A stretch of 64,000 nucleotides of DNA. Origin: Holothuria scabra (Eukaryota; Echinodermata; Holothuroidea; Aspidochirotida; Holothuriidae). Positions 1 through 11,689 of the stretch are shown in pieces (the first letter of the stretch is position 1; the number at the start of each line of letters is the position of its first letter). The DNA lies in assembly GCA_037179385.1 (NCBI GenBank), contig CM074189.1, positions 19,761,020 to 19,825,019 on the forward strand, given 5' to 3'. Made by a program: the position numbers and the translations under genes. A model generated the notes under the pieces. The model did not search any database and was not told where the DNA came from. It saw nothing but the letters and a program-made list of their open reading frames with translations.

Positions 1-2590
1 GGGATTAGACTTAATTTCAAGCTTTGTAATAATTGCCCTTCCTTGGGATTGTGTATTGTCAAATATTTTAGGGGTGGCGGTAGAGGGTGAGACTAGAGAA
101 CCTTGGGCAGTGTTTCTCCCATTCAAGGGGGGGGGGGCTTAACAGTAACAAATCTCCACCCCCTTTTTGAGTGATTGGCAGAATCTCTGCTGGTACTTTC
201 CTTGTATGGCATTGTTCCCATACTTACTTCTTCTTTTAGTATCAGTTAAACATTTTCCTTGAAAAAATTGTCAGGTCCTCCCCATCTCCAGTCCTGAATG
301 CCTCTGAACAAAATGAGATGCGACTACTGGTGTCTGTGCGATGTGCTCCATTGTTCTCAGATTGCCAAGATATAATTTAGCTGGAATGATTTTTCCACTA
401 ATCTGTAGGTTTTACTGAAACTTGTCTACCATCAGAACTTGTAAATCTTGATAATTGCGATTATAAATGTGAAAAGACCTTTAGATCAAAGTTAGAGTCA
501 AATGTTCTAAAACTTATCCTGACACAATCCTAGTTTATTGCTTCAAGGCATAGAGTATGAAAGCCCCCAATATGTAATCAGAACATACTCAGTACATTTT
601 ATGTAATATGAACTTAGTCTGCATATTTTAAATTTGATGTCAATCAAAGAGCTGTGCTAACTCAGAATGTTTGTAGACTAATTGTGGTTAAAAATGTAGT
701 TTAGGGTGACAAAAATTACAGAGTAGATTAAATTATATTGTACATTATGTAAAATTACTGCAATAATTAAAATAATGTTTGAGGAGGGAGATGTTCCACT
801 GGCATATTTCCTGTGTAAGTCCTAATTGCTCTGAGAGGGCAGACCTTGGTACTTGGGGAAGGGGGGTGGGGCATGGTTAACCCTGCTTGTAATGATTAGA
901 AGGCATTTAACCCATATTTTGGCCCCAGGCACCCGAATCAAAAGTTATGCCTCTGAAATGGTTGTCTGCAAAATAGAGTCTGAAAAATGTACACCCTTAA
1001 TCACCACAACAATAGAAATAAAAGACTTTTATGCTTTTCATATTTTTTTCTTTTCCAGGAAATAAGAATGACACCCCACAAGAGTTAGCATAGGTTTTCA
1101 TTCTGTACAGACCCTGCTTCCCCTGTGTGAAGGATTGTTCATGAACCGAAGGAGGGAAGACGTTTGTGGTTAACCAGTATTGTTTGCTGTTTGCAATTAG
1201 AGAGCAAAAGGTAGTAAGGAGTATAAAGATGTGCTCTTGAGTGCTATCAACAAGATAAACGTGTACACAAAGTAGCATTTGTCTCCAATACGTTTGCCAC
1301 TATCAGACATTCTCGTAGCTATAACTTATTCTGCTTTTTGAGGTTTTCAATTTAAAGGGTTCTTCAGTTTACCTTTAAATGTTTGTAGGTCTTTGTCATT
1401 TAAAAATTTTTTTTCCCAAGGGGGAAGAACTTGTTGTGCCTTTCTAGTATTTCTTCCTTAGATGCTGTCTCTTTAAGTAATTAATATCCGTGGATAAGAT
1501 GATAGTATCTTGTTAATATTTGTAGTCAGTCCCCTAGCTTCAATGAAAGAGAGGAAGACAAAATATGCAAAGGGCAGACTACTTAAATGCAAAATGTCAC
1601 ACATCATCTGCCAGGTAAGACCCCCTAAAGCTGGTGGGTTTCACTGAAATTTTTTCAACTGTACTGGGATGGTAGCTTTTCACACACAAAAGGACTGCAT
1701 TAGAGTCTGTTCAGAGTTTGGCAGTGCCATTCTTTAGTACAGTGGGGTCTGTCCACTTTATGGTGCACACCCAACTGGAAAATTTGAAAAAGGGACATGG
1801 GGGATGGAGAAAAGGGTTAGAGTGTAGAGAGACCTTAACATGAGGGACAGAGTGGGACTCAAGAGGGGTGGGCCCCCAATAAAAAAAAAATAAGTTAGGG
1901 GTTTGGTAGTAGTTTAAAACTTCCTCCTTGGCCAATATTATAACCAAATAAAGATCCTTTTACCTGATCAAGTTTGTTACCTAAATGCTTATTAAGACCT
2001 GATAAAAACACTTTTTCCTGATCAGTTTATTATCTTAATGCCGCAGTTTTCTGTACTTCTTGCCAAAGATGGTTCCCAGTGAAAAATGAGAGGAATCTGA
2101 AGATGTTAGGCATTGTCTCTTTGTCTTTCAATTTCGTCCTATGCCTTTTGAATGATTGTGGTTGAAAAAATCATTGTTTTTGGAAGAATTTTCAAGGTTG
2201 AGAAGAGGGGAATATTTAAATGAGCAATACCTGAACTGTTTCACCTTGAAATGGGGATTTATTAAAGTTTCATTTATTGCTGCTTGATGCTGAGGGATCA
2301 ATGTTGTTACTCTTCTGTTAAAAAACAAGGTAATCTTGACAGTGAAAAGGTGCTGATCTGCATGGAATAAGTTGCCTGAAATGTATGATTTTTAGGGGGG
2401 TGGGGCAATTTGAACACAATTGTTTTCACATTTTCCGTGTTTGGCAAATAAACAAGTAAAGTGTGAAAGGAATATTGTAGTTATATCCTTTGTCATGAAA
2501 TGGCAACCAAAAATTATGTCTGACAACTAGTGTCAAACTCAGGGTTTCCCACTTTTTGATTCCTTGCCGTAGGCAAAAGGAATCTATGCG
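1..2590. other. Non-coding stretch, no gene recognised
   Basis: Apart from the dispersed repeat at 510-705, I see no exon with convincing splice sites. Short open frames here have no coding-like composition. Short G runs and T runs occur. It could be intron or 3' UTR of a gene lying outside the window, but nothing in the sequence shows this. Confidence 0.5.
510..705 (+). repeat. Dispersed repeat family R, copy 1
   Basis: About 195 bp that recurs at 48755-48960 (same strand), 56130-56360 (opposite strand) and as a fragment at 49786-49850. Shared landmarks are GTTTATTGCTTCA near the start, CCCAATATGTAAT in the middle, then TCAATCAAAGAGCTGTG and GTAGTTTAGGGTGAC near the end. There is no ORF, and TIRs or target duplications are not obvious. 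It is an old interspersed repeat of unknown class. Confidence 0.7.
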
Positions 2591-2597
2591 ATGGTGA

Positions 2598-2643
2598 TGT
2601 CGTGTGTATGTGTGTATGTGTGTGTGTATGTGTGTGTGTATGT
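2598..2643. repeat. (TG)n/(TATG)n microsatellite
   Basis: Interrupted TG/TATG run directly before the tandem array that begins near 2648. Confidence 0.85.
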
Positions 2644-2647
2644 GACG

Positions 2648-4560
2648 CATTGCTTGTAAACACGATATCTCAAGGTAGGTAACTGTGACGGGTCTCATAC
2701 TTGGTGTGTGGGTTGGCCATATTGAGTAGATGATCCCTATTGTTTTTCATGGAGGTCAAAGGTCATTTGAGGTCACTAGAGGTCAAACTGTGAAAACCTT
2801 GTAAACACGATATCTCAAGCAGAGTAAGCTTGACTGATCTCATACTTGGTGTGTGGGTTGGCCATATTGAGTAGATGATCCCTATTGTTTTTGGTGGAGA
2901 TCAAAGGTCATTTGGGGTCACAAGAGGTCAAAAGGTCAAAACTTTGTAAACACAATATCTCGAGAACGGTACATGTGACTATGCTCATATTTGGTGTGTG
3001 GATTGGTCATATTGAGTAGATGATCCCTATCGATTTTCGTGGAGGTCAAAGGTCATTTGGGGTCACGAGAGGTCAATAGGTAAATTCCTTAGAAATTGCT
3101 TGTAAACACGGTATCTCAAGAAGGGTATGTGTGACTAATCTCATATTTGGTGTGTGCATTGGCCATATTGAGTAGATGATCCCTATTGTTTTTAGTGGAG
3201 ATCAAAGGTCATTTGGGGTCACAAGAGGTCAAAAGGTCAAAACTTTGTAAACACAATATCTCGAGAATGGTACATGTGACTATGCTCATATTTGGTGTGT
3301 GGATTGGTCATATTGAGTAGATGGTCTCTATCGATTTTCGTGGAGGTCAAAGGTCATTTGGGGTCACGAGAGGTCAATAGGTAAATTCCTTAGAAATTGC
3401 TTGTAATCACCGTATCTGAAGAAGAGTAAGTGTGACTAATCTCATATTTGGTGTGTGGATTGGTCATATTGAGTAGATGATCCCTATCGATTTTCGTGGA
3501 GGTCAAAGGTCATTTGGGGTCACGAGAGGTCAATAGGTAAATTCCTTAGAAATTGCTTGTAAACACGGTATCTCAAGAAGGGTAAGTGTGACTAATCTCA
3601 TATTTGGTGTGTGCATTGGCCATATTGAGTAGATGATCCCTATTGTTTTTAGTGGAGATCAAAGGTCATTTGGGGTCACGAGAGGTCAAAAGGTCAAAAC
3701 TTTGTAAACACAATATCTCGAGAACAGTACATGTGACTATGCTCATATTTGGTGTGTGGATTGGTCATATTGAGTAGATGGTCTCTATCGATTTTCGTGG
3801 AGGTCAAAGGTCATTTGGGGTCACGAGAGGTCAATAGGTAAATTCCTTAGAAATTGCTTGTAATCACCGTATCTGAAGAAGAGTAAGTGTGACTAATCTC
3901 ATATTTGGTGTGTGCATTGGCCATATTGAGTAGATGATCCCTATTGTTTTTGGTGGAGATCAAAGGTCATTTGGGGTCACGAGAGGTCAAAAGGTCAAAA
4001 CTTCATAAATACGATAACTCGAGAATGGTACCTGTGACTAATCTCATATTTCGTGTGTAGGTTGGTCATATTGAGTAGATGATCCGTATCGATTTTTGTG
4101 GAGATCAAAGGTCATTTGGGGTCACGAGAGATCAAAAGGTCAAAACTTCGTAAACACGATAACTCGAGAACAGAACATATGACTATGCTCTTATTTTGTG
4201 TGTGGGTTGGTCATATTGAGTAGATGATCCCTATCGATTTTCGTGGAGGTCAAAGGTCATTTGGGGTCACGAGAGGTCAAAAGGTCAAAACTTAGAAAAC
4301 ACGATATCTCAAGAAGGATACATGTGACTGTGCTCATATTTGGCGAGTGTGTTGGCCATATTGAGTAGATGTTCCCTATTGTTTTTTGTGGAGGTCAAAG
4401 GTCATTTGGGGTCATGAGAGGTCAAAAGGTCAAAACTTTGTAAACACGGTATCTCAAGAACGGTACCTGTGACTGTGCTCACATGTAGTGTGTGGATTGG
4501 TCATATTTAGTAGATGATCCCTATTGATTTTCCCAAAGGTCAAAGTTCATTTGGAGTCAG
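2648..4560 (+). repeat. 13-unit tandem array (about 145-156 bp per unit) rich in AGGTCA half-sites
   Basis: The landmark CATATTGAGTAGATG occurs 13 times, near 2725, 2871, 3016, 3172, 3318, 3472, 3626, 3774, 3930, 4076, 4222, 4368 and 4514. Units alternate between about 145 and 155 bp because some carry the spacer AATTCCTTAGAAATTGCTTG and others carry AAAGGTCAAAACTT, so the middle of the array is a roughly 300-bp two-unit higher-order repeat. Most units contain AGGTCAAAGGTCA, a perfect direct repeat of AGGTCA with one spacer base, then GGGGTCAC and often AGGTCAAAAGGTCA with two spacer bases. The units are diverged by substitutions and decay at both ends. No ORF runs through it. It may be a satellite-like minisatellite; a regulatory role is only a possibility. 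Confidence 0.9.
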
Positions 4561-4869
4561 CATGTTCAAAGCCTGACAAGCTTTCCTGCACAGTCTTTCA
4601 AGAAAGGTCACTTGTTGGATCCTGTAACTTGTCATGTAGATGGCACATAGTGAATACATGGTCCCAGAAGTTTTTGGTGGAGGTGAAATGTCATTTGGGT
4701 TCACGACGGGCAAGGGGGATCTCAATGTAGGAAGATTGGATGCCTTGCATGTGTACTTTGTGGGCACATTATGGAGCCCTGATAAATGAAAAACATTGCA
4801 AAGCAAAGTCAATGTGAAAAAAGGCCTTACATTTTAGCAGCAAGGAATCACAAAGCCTTTTGGCTTTCT

Positions 4870-5026
4870 GGTTTAGAAGGTCACAGGTTTTAGCAGTAGA
4901 ATGTCTGCTTTTGGCATGAGGCCCAGGTTTAATTTCCGTGTAATTCATACCAAAGACTTTAAAGAAAATGGAACGTACTGCTATTGCGTGTGGTGCTCTG
5001 CACAAGGAATGGGGGTGAGGAAAACA
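4870..5026 (+). mobile_element. Diverged 5' half of the tRNA-derived SINE
   Basis: Aligns to the head of the full-length minus-strand SINE at 21842-22097. It keeps an A-box-like GTAGAATG, a degraded B-box region (GGCCCAGGTTTAATTTCC) and the downstream unit CATACCAAAGACTTTAAA. The 3' body and tail are missing. It is more diverged than the other copies, so probably older. Confidence 0.7.
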
Positions 5027-5029
5027 TTC

Positions 5030-6850
5030 CAGGACCCCACAACAAAATATTGCACATCACTGGATTAAACCTGACGGTTATTACTTGAGGCGTTTTAGCC
5101 TATCAAATTAACCATGGAAACTCTGAATGCTATACTGTATTGAAGGCATGGTTGGTTGCAGCATCTGGGCTAAAGGAAGGATGTAGTTTGAAAGGTTTAA
5201 AAAAAAAAGCTGATTGGCTGAAGAACATTCCCACTTATCCATTTATTTATTCACCATTCCATTTTTAATTGGTTAATACTTTTTTTAGTAACCCTCAGTC
5301 CACCTAAGTATATTTATTGGTGCCTTTGCTTTGTTTTGTGATATACCTGTATCTGTATGCAGACTAAATTTTGTAGAAAGATTTCATTAATTGCTGCAAT
5401 AACATGCGTTTGACAATTAGCATACCCTTAATGTAAAATATTTTATGTGCATTTCACTCATGTATGCATTTATTAGGGTGATTGATGGTATTCTATATGT
5501 TTTGATTCTGGTTAAGTTTTCATGAGAAATGTTATTGTCATTAGAAATGTAAAAACCTGCATTTCAAAGCAGAGAGTGGTGGGGTTTCATGGTAAAGTCA
5601 TTCAGACGTAACACCAAAAAGCATTGCTGATCATTTAACACTGTAATAAACTACTTTGTCAATATGTTGGCACGTGGAGTTATGAGGCACAACCTGGGAT
5701 ACAAAAATTGAGCTCAGCACATAGTGTTAGGAGATTCCTAGCTTTGATGCTCTATGTGCATGCTAACATAAATCCTGAATAGCCATCCAAACGAAAGAAA
5801 AAACGCACCCCTACTTTACAACAGATTAAAATGCATATTTTTACACCACCCAAATCCACTCCATAGAACCACACTAGTAATACCTCCATATGTTATGGTT
5901 GGAGTGAGACAGAACCAAACTGTCAGGTCAATTAAAATGTTGGAACATGTAGGTGCTGGGTCGTTTTATTTATTCCGAGGATGTGGAGGATGTGCATGTG
6001 GTCACTGCTCTGGAACGAATTACCAAATTCGCTAGTTGCACGTGTAAGTTAGTATCTGTGGTAGAACATTGAATGCTCAATTAAAATGTATCACACATGT
6101 TTATACAAGTTTCATAATGTGTTTATATTAGTAATACAGTTAGGGGGTGTTGCAGGAAGCAACATGGAGTAAGTGCTATTTTCTGTTCAGTTGGATTGCA
6201 TTTACAAAGAATTTATTTTACTTGATATACCATTATCCATCCATTGAAATGTTTGGGTTTCTTTTGTTGTAAAGTTTGAGAAAAAAAGTCCAGAAATACA
6301 TTACTAATTGTTACTGCAATTGCAATGCAAATTGGCATAGAATATTCATTGTGACTTTTTCACATGTTTTTTGAAATGTAGAATGTTTTGAGATGCATTT
6401 TAGACAAAATTCTATGGTACCTGTGCTACCCATGTTCAAACGATCATGGCATGAACGAGTCATGCTATACATGAACATGACCCTGAGCAAAATACCCAGA
6501 ACTATTGTTGAATGCTGCCAAATACTTTTTAAGTTTTCGTATCAATTCATATTTTTTATCTTTTGTGTCTAAGTGCCAACAATAAGAAAAGTCACTTTTC
6601 TTGATATTATGTTATGTTTTATTTTAACATGATGATTGATAGGTTTACAGTGATGCTGATATTCAGATTTCAGTGTTACCAGAGTAAAGTTTATCCTGAA
6701 TCTAAAACAGAATGACTTTCTTCAATTTTCACATATGACATAACACTTGGGAAATGTAGGGTGAAACAGAAATTTTGTTGGACTCCCAGTAGGGCAAGGT
6801 ATCTAGAAACCTGAGGTATGTTTAATACTTTTTAAACTTGTCTCTTTTGT
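5030..6850. other. Non-coding stretch, nothing recognised
   Basis: AT-rich sequence without long ORFs, plausible splice-site pairs, clear tandem repeats or terminal inverted repeats. Confidence 0.5.
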
Positions 6851-6861
6851 TCTATCAATAG

Positions 6862-7230
6862 AACCTGTGCATTGATGATACTCTGACGTCATCCTTTGAG
6901 CAGAACAATAGGACACGTGGCCACACGCATAAGAATTCGCCCTGCACATGTAGCAGGCTATATGCGTGTATTCGACTGGTTGACTGTCGAATCAGCTGTC
7001 TGCATTTGTCTGCATTAGTTTGTTTTGCCCCCAAAGGAGGGCGTACTTTCCGCTCTGTGACATCAGATGCACAAGGTCTATTCACCCTGCAGGTGTAGCA
7101 GACCATGCGTGTATTCGACTGGTTAACAAATCAGCGGTCTGCATTTGTCTGTTTTGGTGTGTTTTGTCCCCCAAAGGCTTACTTTCCGCTCTGTGACATC
7201 ATATGCACAAGGTCTATTCCACTTAACGAT
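6862..7230 (+). repeat. Dispersed repeat family G with an internal tandem duplication
   Basis: The copy begins near TGATGATACTCTGACGTCATC and contains two head-to-tail versions of a roughly 180-bp segment. Each has GTGTATTCGACTGGTT, CAGCTGTCTGCATTTGTC or similar, CCCCAAAGG, TACTTTCCGCTCTGTGACATC and ATGCACAAGGTCTATT. Related single-unit copies are at 59505-59720 and, more diverged, 24400-24640; a short related piece lies near 36095-36130. Short ORFs on both strands are by-products of the repeat. It carries a perfect TGACGTCA at 6884. Confidence 0.75.
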
Positions 7231-7339
7231 TGCAATTAGTCTCCAAGTTATTTTGAGACAACTTCCAGATCCTACAGGTTTCATTCTTCTTGTTTCACTT
7301 CCAGTTATCTTTGGTGAAATTTCAGGACATTAAAAATTG

Positions 7340-7890
7340 CATGTCCCAAGCCAATTTGTGTTACTCTCTTACATGTCTTTATATGGTGAAAGTTATTAGT
7401 TTGAATCTATATATTTTACATGTGGTGTACATCTTCTGCAACTCGAAAAAGAATGCAAAAATTTTCTAGTTATCCATCTTCAAAGTCCTGTCTTGAACAA
7501 AGTTTTGTCATTTGCATGTATCTGTCGTTTCATTTTGTTGCCAACGTTTCATCGGTCCTTAGCTTAGTGATTAATAGTCGTTTTGAGTTTTAATAGTGAG
7601 TCATGCTTGAAGGGCAGCTTCTAGTTACATATCAAAGCATTTTTCAATCCTGTTGTTAGATTAAGGAGGAGGTAAATGTTAAGTGAGCGTAGCGGTACGC
7701 AAAAATGTTTATTTTATTATTTTAGTATTAGCCTGCTTTTCACCATGTTCTTTCCATTATAGTGTTTATGTAATACCACCTAGAGCAAACCTTGATCATG
7801 CTTTGTAGGATAGAAAAAGCCAAATTTGTTACTGAGTAATGGTTGTGTATGACATGCAATAAACTGCAAATCCATCCCACTCGCTTTCTG
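7340..7890. other. Non-coding stretch before the candidate exon
   Basis: No repeat or ORF recognised. If 7911-8092 is a first exon, its promoter and 5' UTR would lie here. I see no convincing TATA box. Confidence 0.35.
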
Positions 7891-7910
7891 TTTCAATGCA
7901 CTGTGCTTCA

Positions 7911-8092
7911 ATGAGTTTCACAACTGATAACTATGAAAAAGGAACAGATAATAAAAGATCATCAACGAGGGACAGTCTATTAGCGCGAGATAGTGAACGA
8001 TTGGGGATAACGCAAGCGATGCACGACGAGGGAGGCATTCTGCGAAAGCACTTTGGCAGTTTTACCCACGAGAGTGTACTACCTTTAACGTG
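7911..8092 (+). CDS. Candidate first coding exon of an unidentified gene (partial)
   Basis: An ATG at 7911 (or 7896, five codons earlier) opens a frame of 60 codons that ends exactly at a strong donor, ACGTG|GTAAGT, leaving phase 2. The peptide starts MSFTTDNYEKGTDNKRSS and ends HFGSFTHESVLPLT. It is polar and Ser/Thr/Asp-rich with no signal peptide, like an intracellular N-terminus. The exon is richer in CpG than its surroundings (GCGCGAG, ACGCAAGCG, CACGACGAG), which fits a first exon. I do not recognise the family. No downstream exon starting in phase 2 was found before the minisatellite at 11.9 kb, so the partner exons may lie beyond it or outside the window. A chance ORF next to a GTAAGT is the alternative. 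Confidence 0.45.
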
Positions 8093-8283
8093 GTAAGTCA
8101 CTGGTCCGAAGTGACTGTAATGGGCTAAATTGCATCTAGGGCCCCTCCATTATTCATAAAACGACTTCCTTTCCCTTGGACGATGAATTTTATATATGAA
8201 ACTTTCCCTCCCTGGTCGAGAATATGACCTTATACGCCTGATGAAACCACAAGATTTAAGAGTTTTACCTCTTGATCAAAATA

Positions 8284-8560
8284 CAGTGGGGGCGCTACGG
8301 GGAGGGGGTTCAAGGGAGGGAAATTTTGTTATTTTCTCCACCCCCACTTGTTCCCCAAGTTTTGTCAGGGGTTGAATTAAACCGAAAAAATTTCGATACT
8401 CAATTTTCAAAGGTATGCTAAAATCTCAGCGCTTCCAGGAACTTCGCCCCTGGACCCCACCCCCAGGATCGATTTTGGCTCGAAAATATTTGCCTCCAAC
8501 ATAATCCTTTGCCCCTACATAGTTAACCCTTTCAATTTTCGCATTCTAGAGCCGCCACTG
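8284..8560. mobile_element. hAT-type MITE (277 bp) with 8-bp target duplication
   Basis: The left end CAGTGGGGGCGCTA and the reverse complement of the right end, CAGTGGCGGCTCTA, form a 14-bp TIR with two mismatches. The flanks are TCAAAATA on the left and TCAAAACA on the right, an 8-bp target duplication with one mismatch. CAGTG ends with 8-bp duplications are typical of hAT elements. The interior is G/C-run rich and non-coding. Confidence 0.75.
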
Positions 8561-8740
8561 TCAAAACATGGACTTTGGGTATTGGTTAACTTCTACCTTG
8601 AAATCCGAAATATTCAAGCATTGAAGTTATGTCTCCTTTAGCAGCTGCTTGTTAAATGAAGCCTGTTATGTTGAGAATGGGAAAGTCTGTTTCCTGCAAT
8701 TTTTGACTTCGATGATAAGAATTGGGAGTTGAAGTTACAG

Positions 8741-8895
8741 CCCAGTTTCCAATCAATTGCTTCGAGTCGAGTCGGTCACGTCCTTTTTCCCAGCTGGGGC
8801 TCACTGGCTTGTTTTCCCTACTCCATTGTTACCGCGGAGCACCAACCACAGTAGCCGTAGGTTCCATTTTAGCTGATACCAGTATGCTGGTGTGA
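8741..8895 (-). mobile_element. tRNA-derived SINE, 3' body fragment
   Basis: On the minus strand it carries the SINE body: the region ending in GGAAACTGGGC, plus GGAAAACAAGCCAGTGAGCC and GCAATGGAGT-like segments. The tRNA-like head and the repeat tail are absent. It is followed by a short TCCG microsatellite at 8923. Confidence 0.8.
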
Positions 8896-8922
8896 GCTAT
8901 TGTGATCATGTAGCGTCACTCT

Positions 8923-8945
8923 GTCCGTCCGTCCGTCCGTCCATC
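8923..8945. repeat. (TCCG)n microsatellite
   Basis: Short run of TCCG repeats. Confidence 0.85.
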
Positions 8946-10543
8946 CCCCTCCCCATTTCATGAAATTCTATAAAATGCCTCTGCTACAAATTATCTTGTA
9001 AACTGTTACTGGTTTGTATAATGGTATTCTGGTAGTGGCCTTTTTGAGGTGACACGGTTTGTGGATCTAAGGCCCAGCATGGCCTCTAGGGTGCATTAAA
9101 TATGACAAAATGCTTAAGCCTGCTTTCGAATGATAATTGTGGAAATGGTTGACAGTTTGTAATTAGCATGCTTGGTTAGTGATCTGTGGCTGGTTTGCTG
9201 GAATTTTAGATCCAACGCCACATTTGGGCCCTTGGGCCCTTTTTTATCAAATTCTGCGGAGAGCTCCACCTCCTAAAAATTACCTCACAACAACTTTGAT
9301 GCTTGTTTTTAATGACACTCGGATGTTGGTAGCTTCATTGTATACAGGAAGTTTGGGTCCAAGGTCCAAGATGTGGCCCTACGGTCCCTTTCGTTAAATG
9401 AAAAGTAAATAGCTGAAAATTCCAGTTCTTCATGAGTATCTGCTTCACTGCAACAAACTGGTATCTGTCCGTGGAAGTAATGAGTGGATCATATGTCTCT
9501 GACTGTGTTCATGGAGGCAAGTTTTAGTTTTCATTCTGTTGTCACAGTCCAGTGTACTTATTTTCTGCTGGGTTAGTTGCTGACCAAACTTTATCTTTTG
9601 TAGAAACGGTGAACAGGGCAGATTGTGGATTGAATTGAAGTAATATTAAGTCTTCCATGAGAATTTTTTGTAAGCTGTTATTGTTGGCTTTGTCATTTAT
9701 CTTCTGGTTAGTGACAAAAAGTTATTACAGAAGTGCAAGGGTGCACTCTTTGAGCACATTGTGTATCAAGTGAGTGTTATGCATAGTCTGGTTAAAAGTT
9801 CCTTTAGTTGGTTATTACACGTCAAAATACTGAAATGATTTCACCATAGTATTATGCAAGTTGAATTTAACCAAGATTGCAAATTAAGTTAAACACCTAT
9901 GTCAATGGATCTTGTGTTTGATTACCTAATGGAATAAAGTGTTGGTACTTAATATATTAAAATATTACCTACCATAAGGTCCTACCTGCCTTGAATCAAT
10001 ATTAGGTTTGAGTATTAGGTTTGTGCATATGGTGACCACAGACCAGTATGAAACACAATAAATGTTTGAATTAAAACACTGGTTCTCATGTTTACCATAA
10101 TGATACTCGGCAACTCGGTTGGCATTTCCTCAGAGCAGTCAGGAACCAAGGCCCTTCCAGTTAAAGGGTGTAAGCAGTCTCCGTAGGTGAAAAAGTTGGG
10201 AAGCTCTTTGCATTACAATCATGGTATTTGAGGGAAATTTGGACATTGGCGGAAAATTAAGCTTGCTATGTGTATACTGCACTATGGACAACTTGTGAGA
10301 AATCTGAATTTCTTTCAGGGAAGTAAACATTTCTTCCAGCACTGGTAGTTGCTTCCAATTTTTTTTTTTGAAACAACAGCTATTGTCATCATTTGGTTCC
10401 CAAAATGTGCACACTTAAGGGCTGAAAATGTAAAGTCATAGAATAAATTTCCAAAAACAAAACTCGGGTATTATTGTAAGAAAGGATAATCGTTTTCTGA
10501 ATTGTTACTTTGTGGTTGTCAGGCACAGTCCGGCATAAATCAA
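8946..10543. other. Non-coding stretch, nothing recognised
   Basis: No exon with splice sites and no clear mobile element. Around 9210-9390 there is a weak inverted similarity of GGGCCC/GGGTCC-rich pieces that I could not resolve into an element. Confidence 0.45.
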
Positions 10544-10545
10544 TA

Positions 10546-10964
10546 GCCGTGTTCCCATTTGATCCAGGGAGGTGGATCTTGATCTACCGAGGTGGATCAA
10601 CATCAGTTACCTTGATCGAGATCCGCGTTCCCATTTGAGTGAGCGCGGTAGATCAAACGTGTTTTATGAACACATTGCGCAAGCGCGAAAAGGTCACCAA
10701 TGTTTACAAGTCGGCCTGCCAGGCATTTCGTATCGATGTATCACAAAAACATGAGTGTAACCGGAGATCCATGGTCACTTGATCTACCGATGTGTTCCCA
10801 TTACAAACTTTGATCCAGCGCGGTGGATCTGATCTACCCCGAACGGTCGATCAAAATCGGTGGATCTTGATCTTAAGTGAGTGTTGTTGATCTGCGTTCC
10901 CATTAGTGTTTGATCCACCTCGGTAGATCAAGATCCACCTCCCTGGATCAAATGGGAACACGGC
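10546..10964. mobile_element. MITE with perfect 55-bp terminal inverted repeats and TA duplication
   Basis: The left end (GCCGTGTTCCCATTTGATCC...) and the right end are exact inverted copies for 55 bp, ending at GATCAA on each side. TA at 10544-10545 and 10965-10966 is the target duplication. Inside each TIR are further short inverted copies of GGTGGATC/GATCTACC. The 419-bp element has no transposase. TA duplication fits the Tc1/mariner-IS630 superfamily. Perfect TIRs suggest recent movement or strong fold-back conservation. Confidence 0.9.
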
Positions 10965-10969
10965 TAATG

Positions 10970-11200
10970 AGTTGTTAGAAGCAACTTCCGGTCCATGAAA
11001 TAAGGAAATTCAGTTTACGAATTTTCTTTGACTTTGAAGAGCATCGTTATTACAATGTCTACATTGTCCTAAGAGTGACAGTTCTCCTTCTACCGATGTG
11101 GCCTTTTATTTATTCTGGCTATATTTATTGTCGTTCACTCAGTTACGGTCACCCTTCCGTCGAGGATATGGAGAATCCTGATTTTTATACCTCTTGAAGT
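10970..11200. other. Short non-coding spacer
   Basis: Nothing recognised between two mobile elements. Confidence 0.4.
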
Positions 11201-11668
11201 CAGGGAGCAGATAGCGACAAAAGTGGCCGAACCAAAAAAGTTTGATTCGCCAGTCAGGAAAGAGAACACTCATCTCATATGAATATTAATATTGTTGTTA
11301 ATTCTAAGCCAGAGGACTAATGGAAAAGAAACGCATAACTGTTCAAAATTACGTACTTTTCGTTGAATTTCATCCCAACCGAGATGTCTGGCACATAAAA
11401 TGATGACTGCATATACGTTTCATATCTGTCCGAAAGCCTGACGTTCGTATTATCATGGACTACTTTTGAAAATATTCTGGACAGAGCTGTCCAGAATAGC
11501 AGAAGTCATAGGCATTCGTATCGGTACAGAGGTTTTTACGGAATACCAGTGATTTAAAATAGCACCTTTCTTTAGACGACCAATGATACCGGAGCTGTTA
11601 CAATTATATATGTTCCGGCTGGATGCTCCAACCTCATTTGAAGTCAAAATCAGTGCTATCTGCTCCCT
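11201..11668. mobile_element. TIR element with CAGGGAGCAGATAGC ends
   Basis: The left end CAGGGAGCAGATAGC is exactly repeated in inverse orientation at the right end, over 15 bp. The first seven bases, CAGGGAG, match the ends of the element at 51152-51868 and of the micro-insertions at 24577 and 32472, but the flanks here show no clear 8-bp duplication. There is no coding content. It ends just before the larger transposon at 11690. Confidence 0.6.
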
Positions 11669-11689
11669 GACGTCTAGGTGTATGAAAAG

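Noticed and set aside
10139..10414. Minus-strand frame containing WEPNDDN, similar to a lectin EPN motif
   Set aside because: The surrounding residues lack every other lectin landmark, so this is a coincidence.
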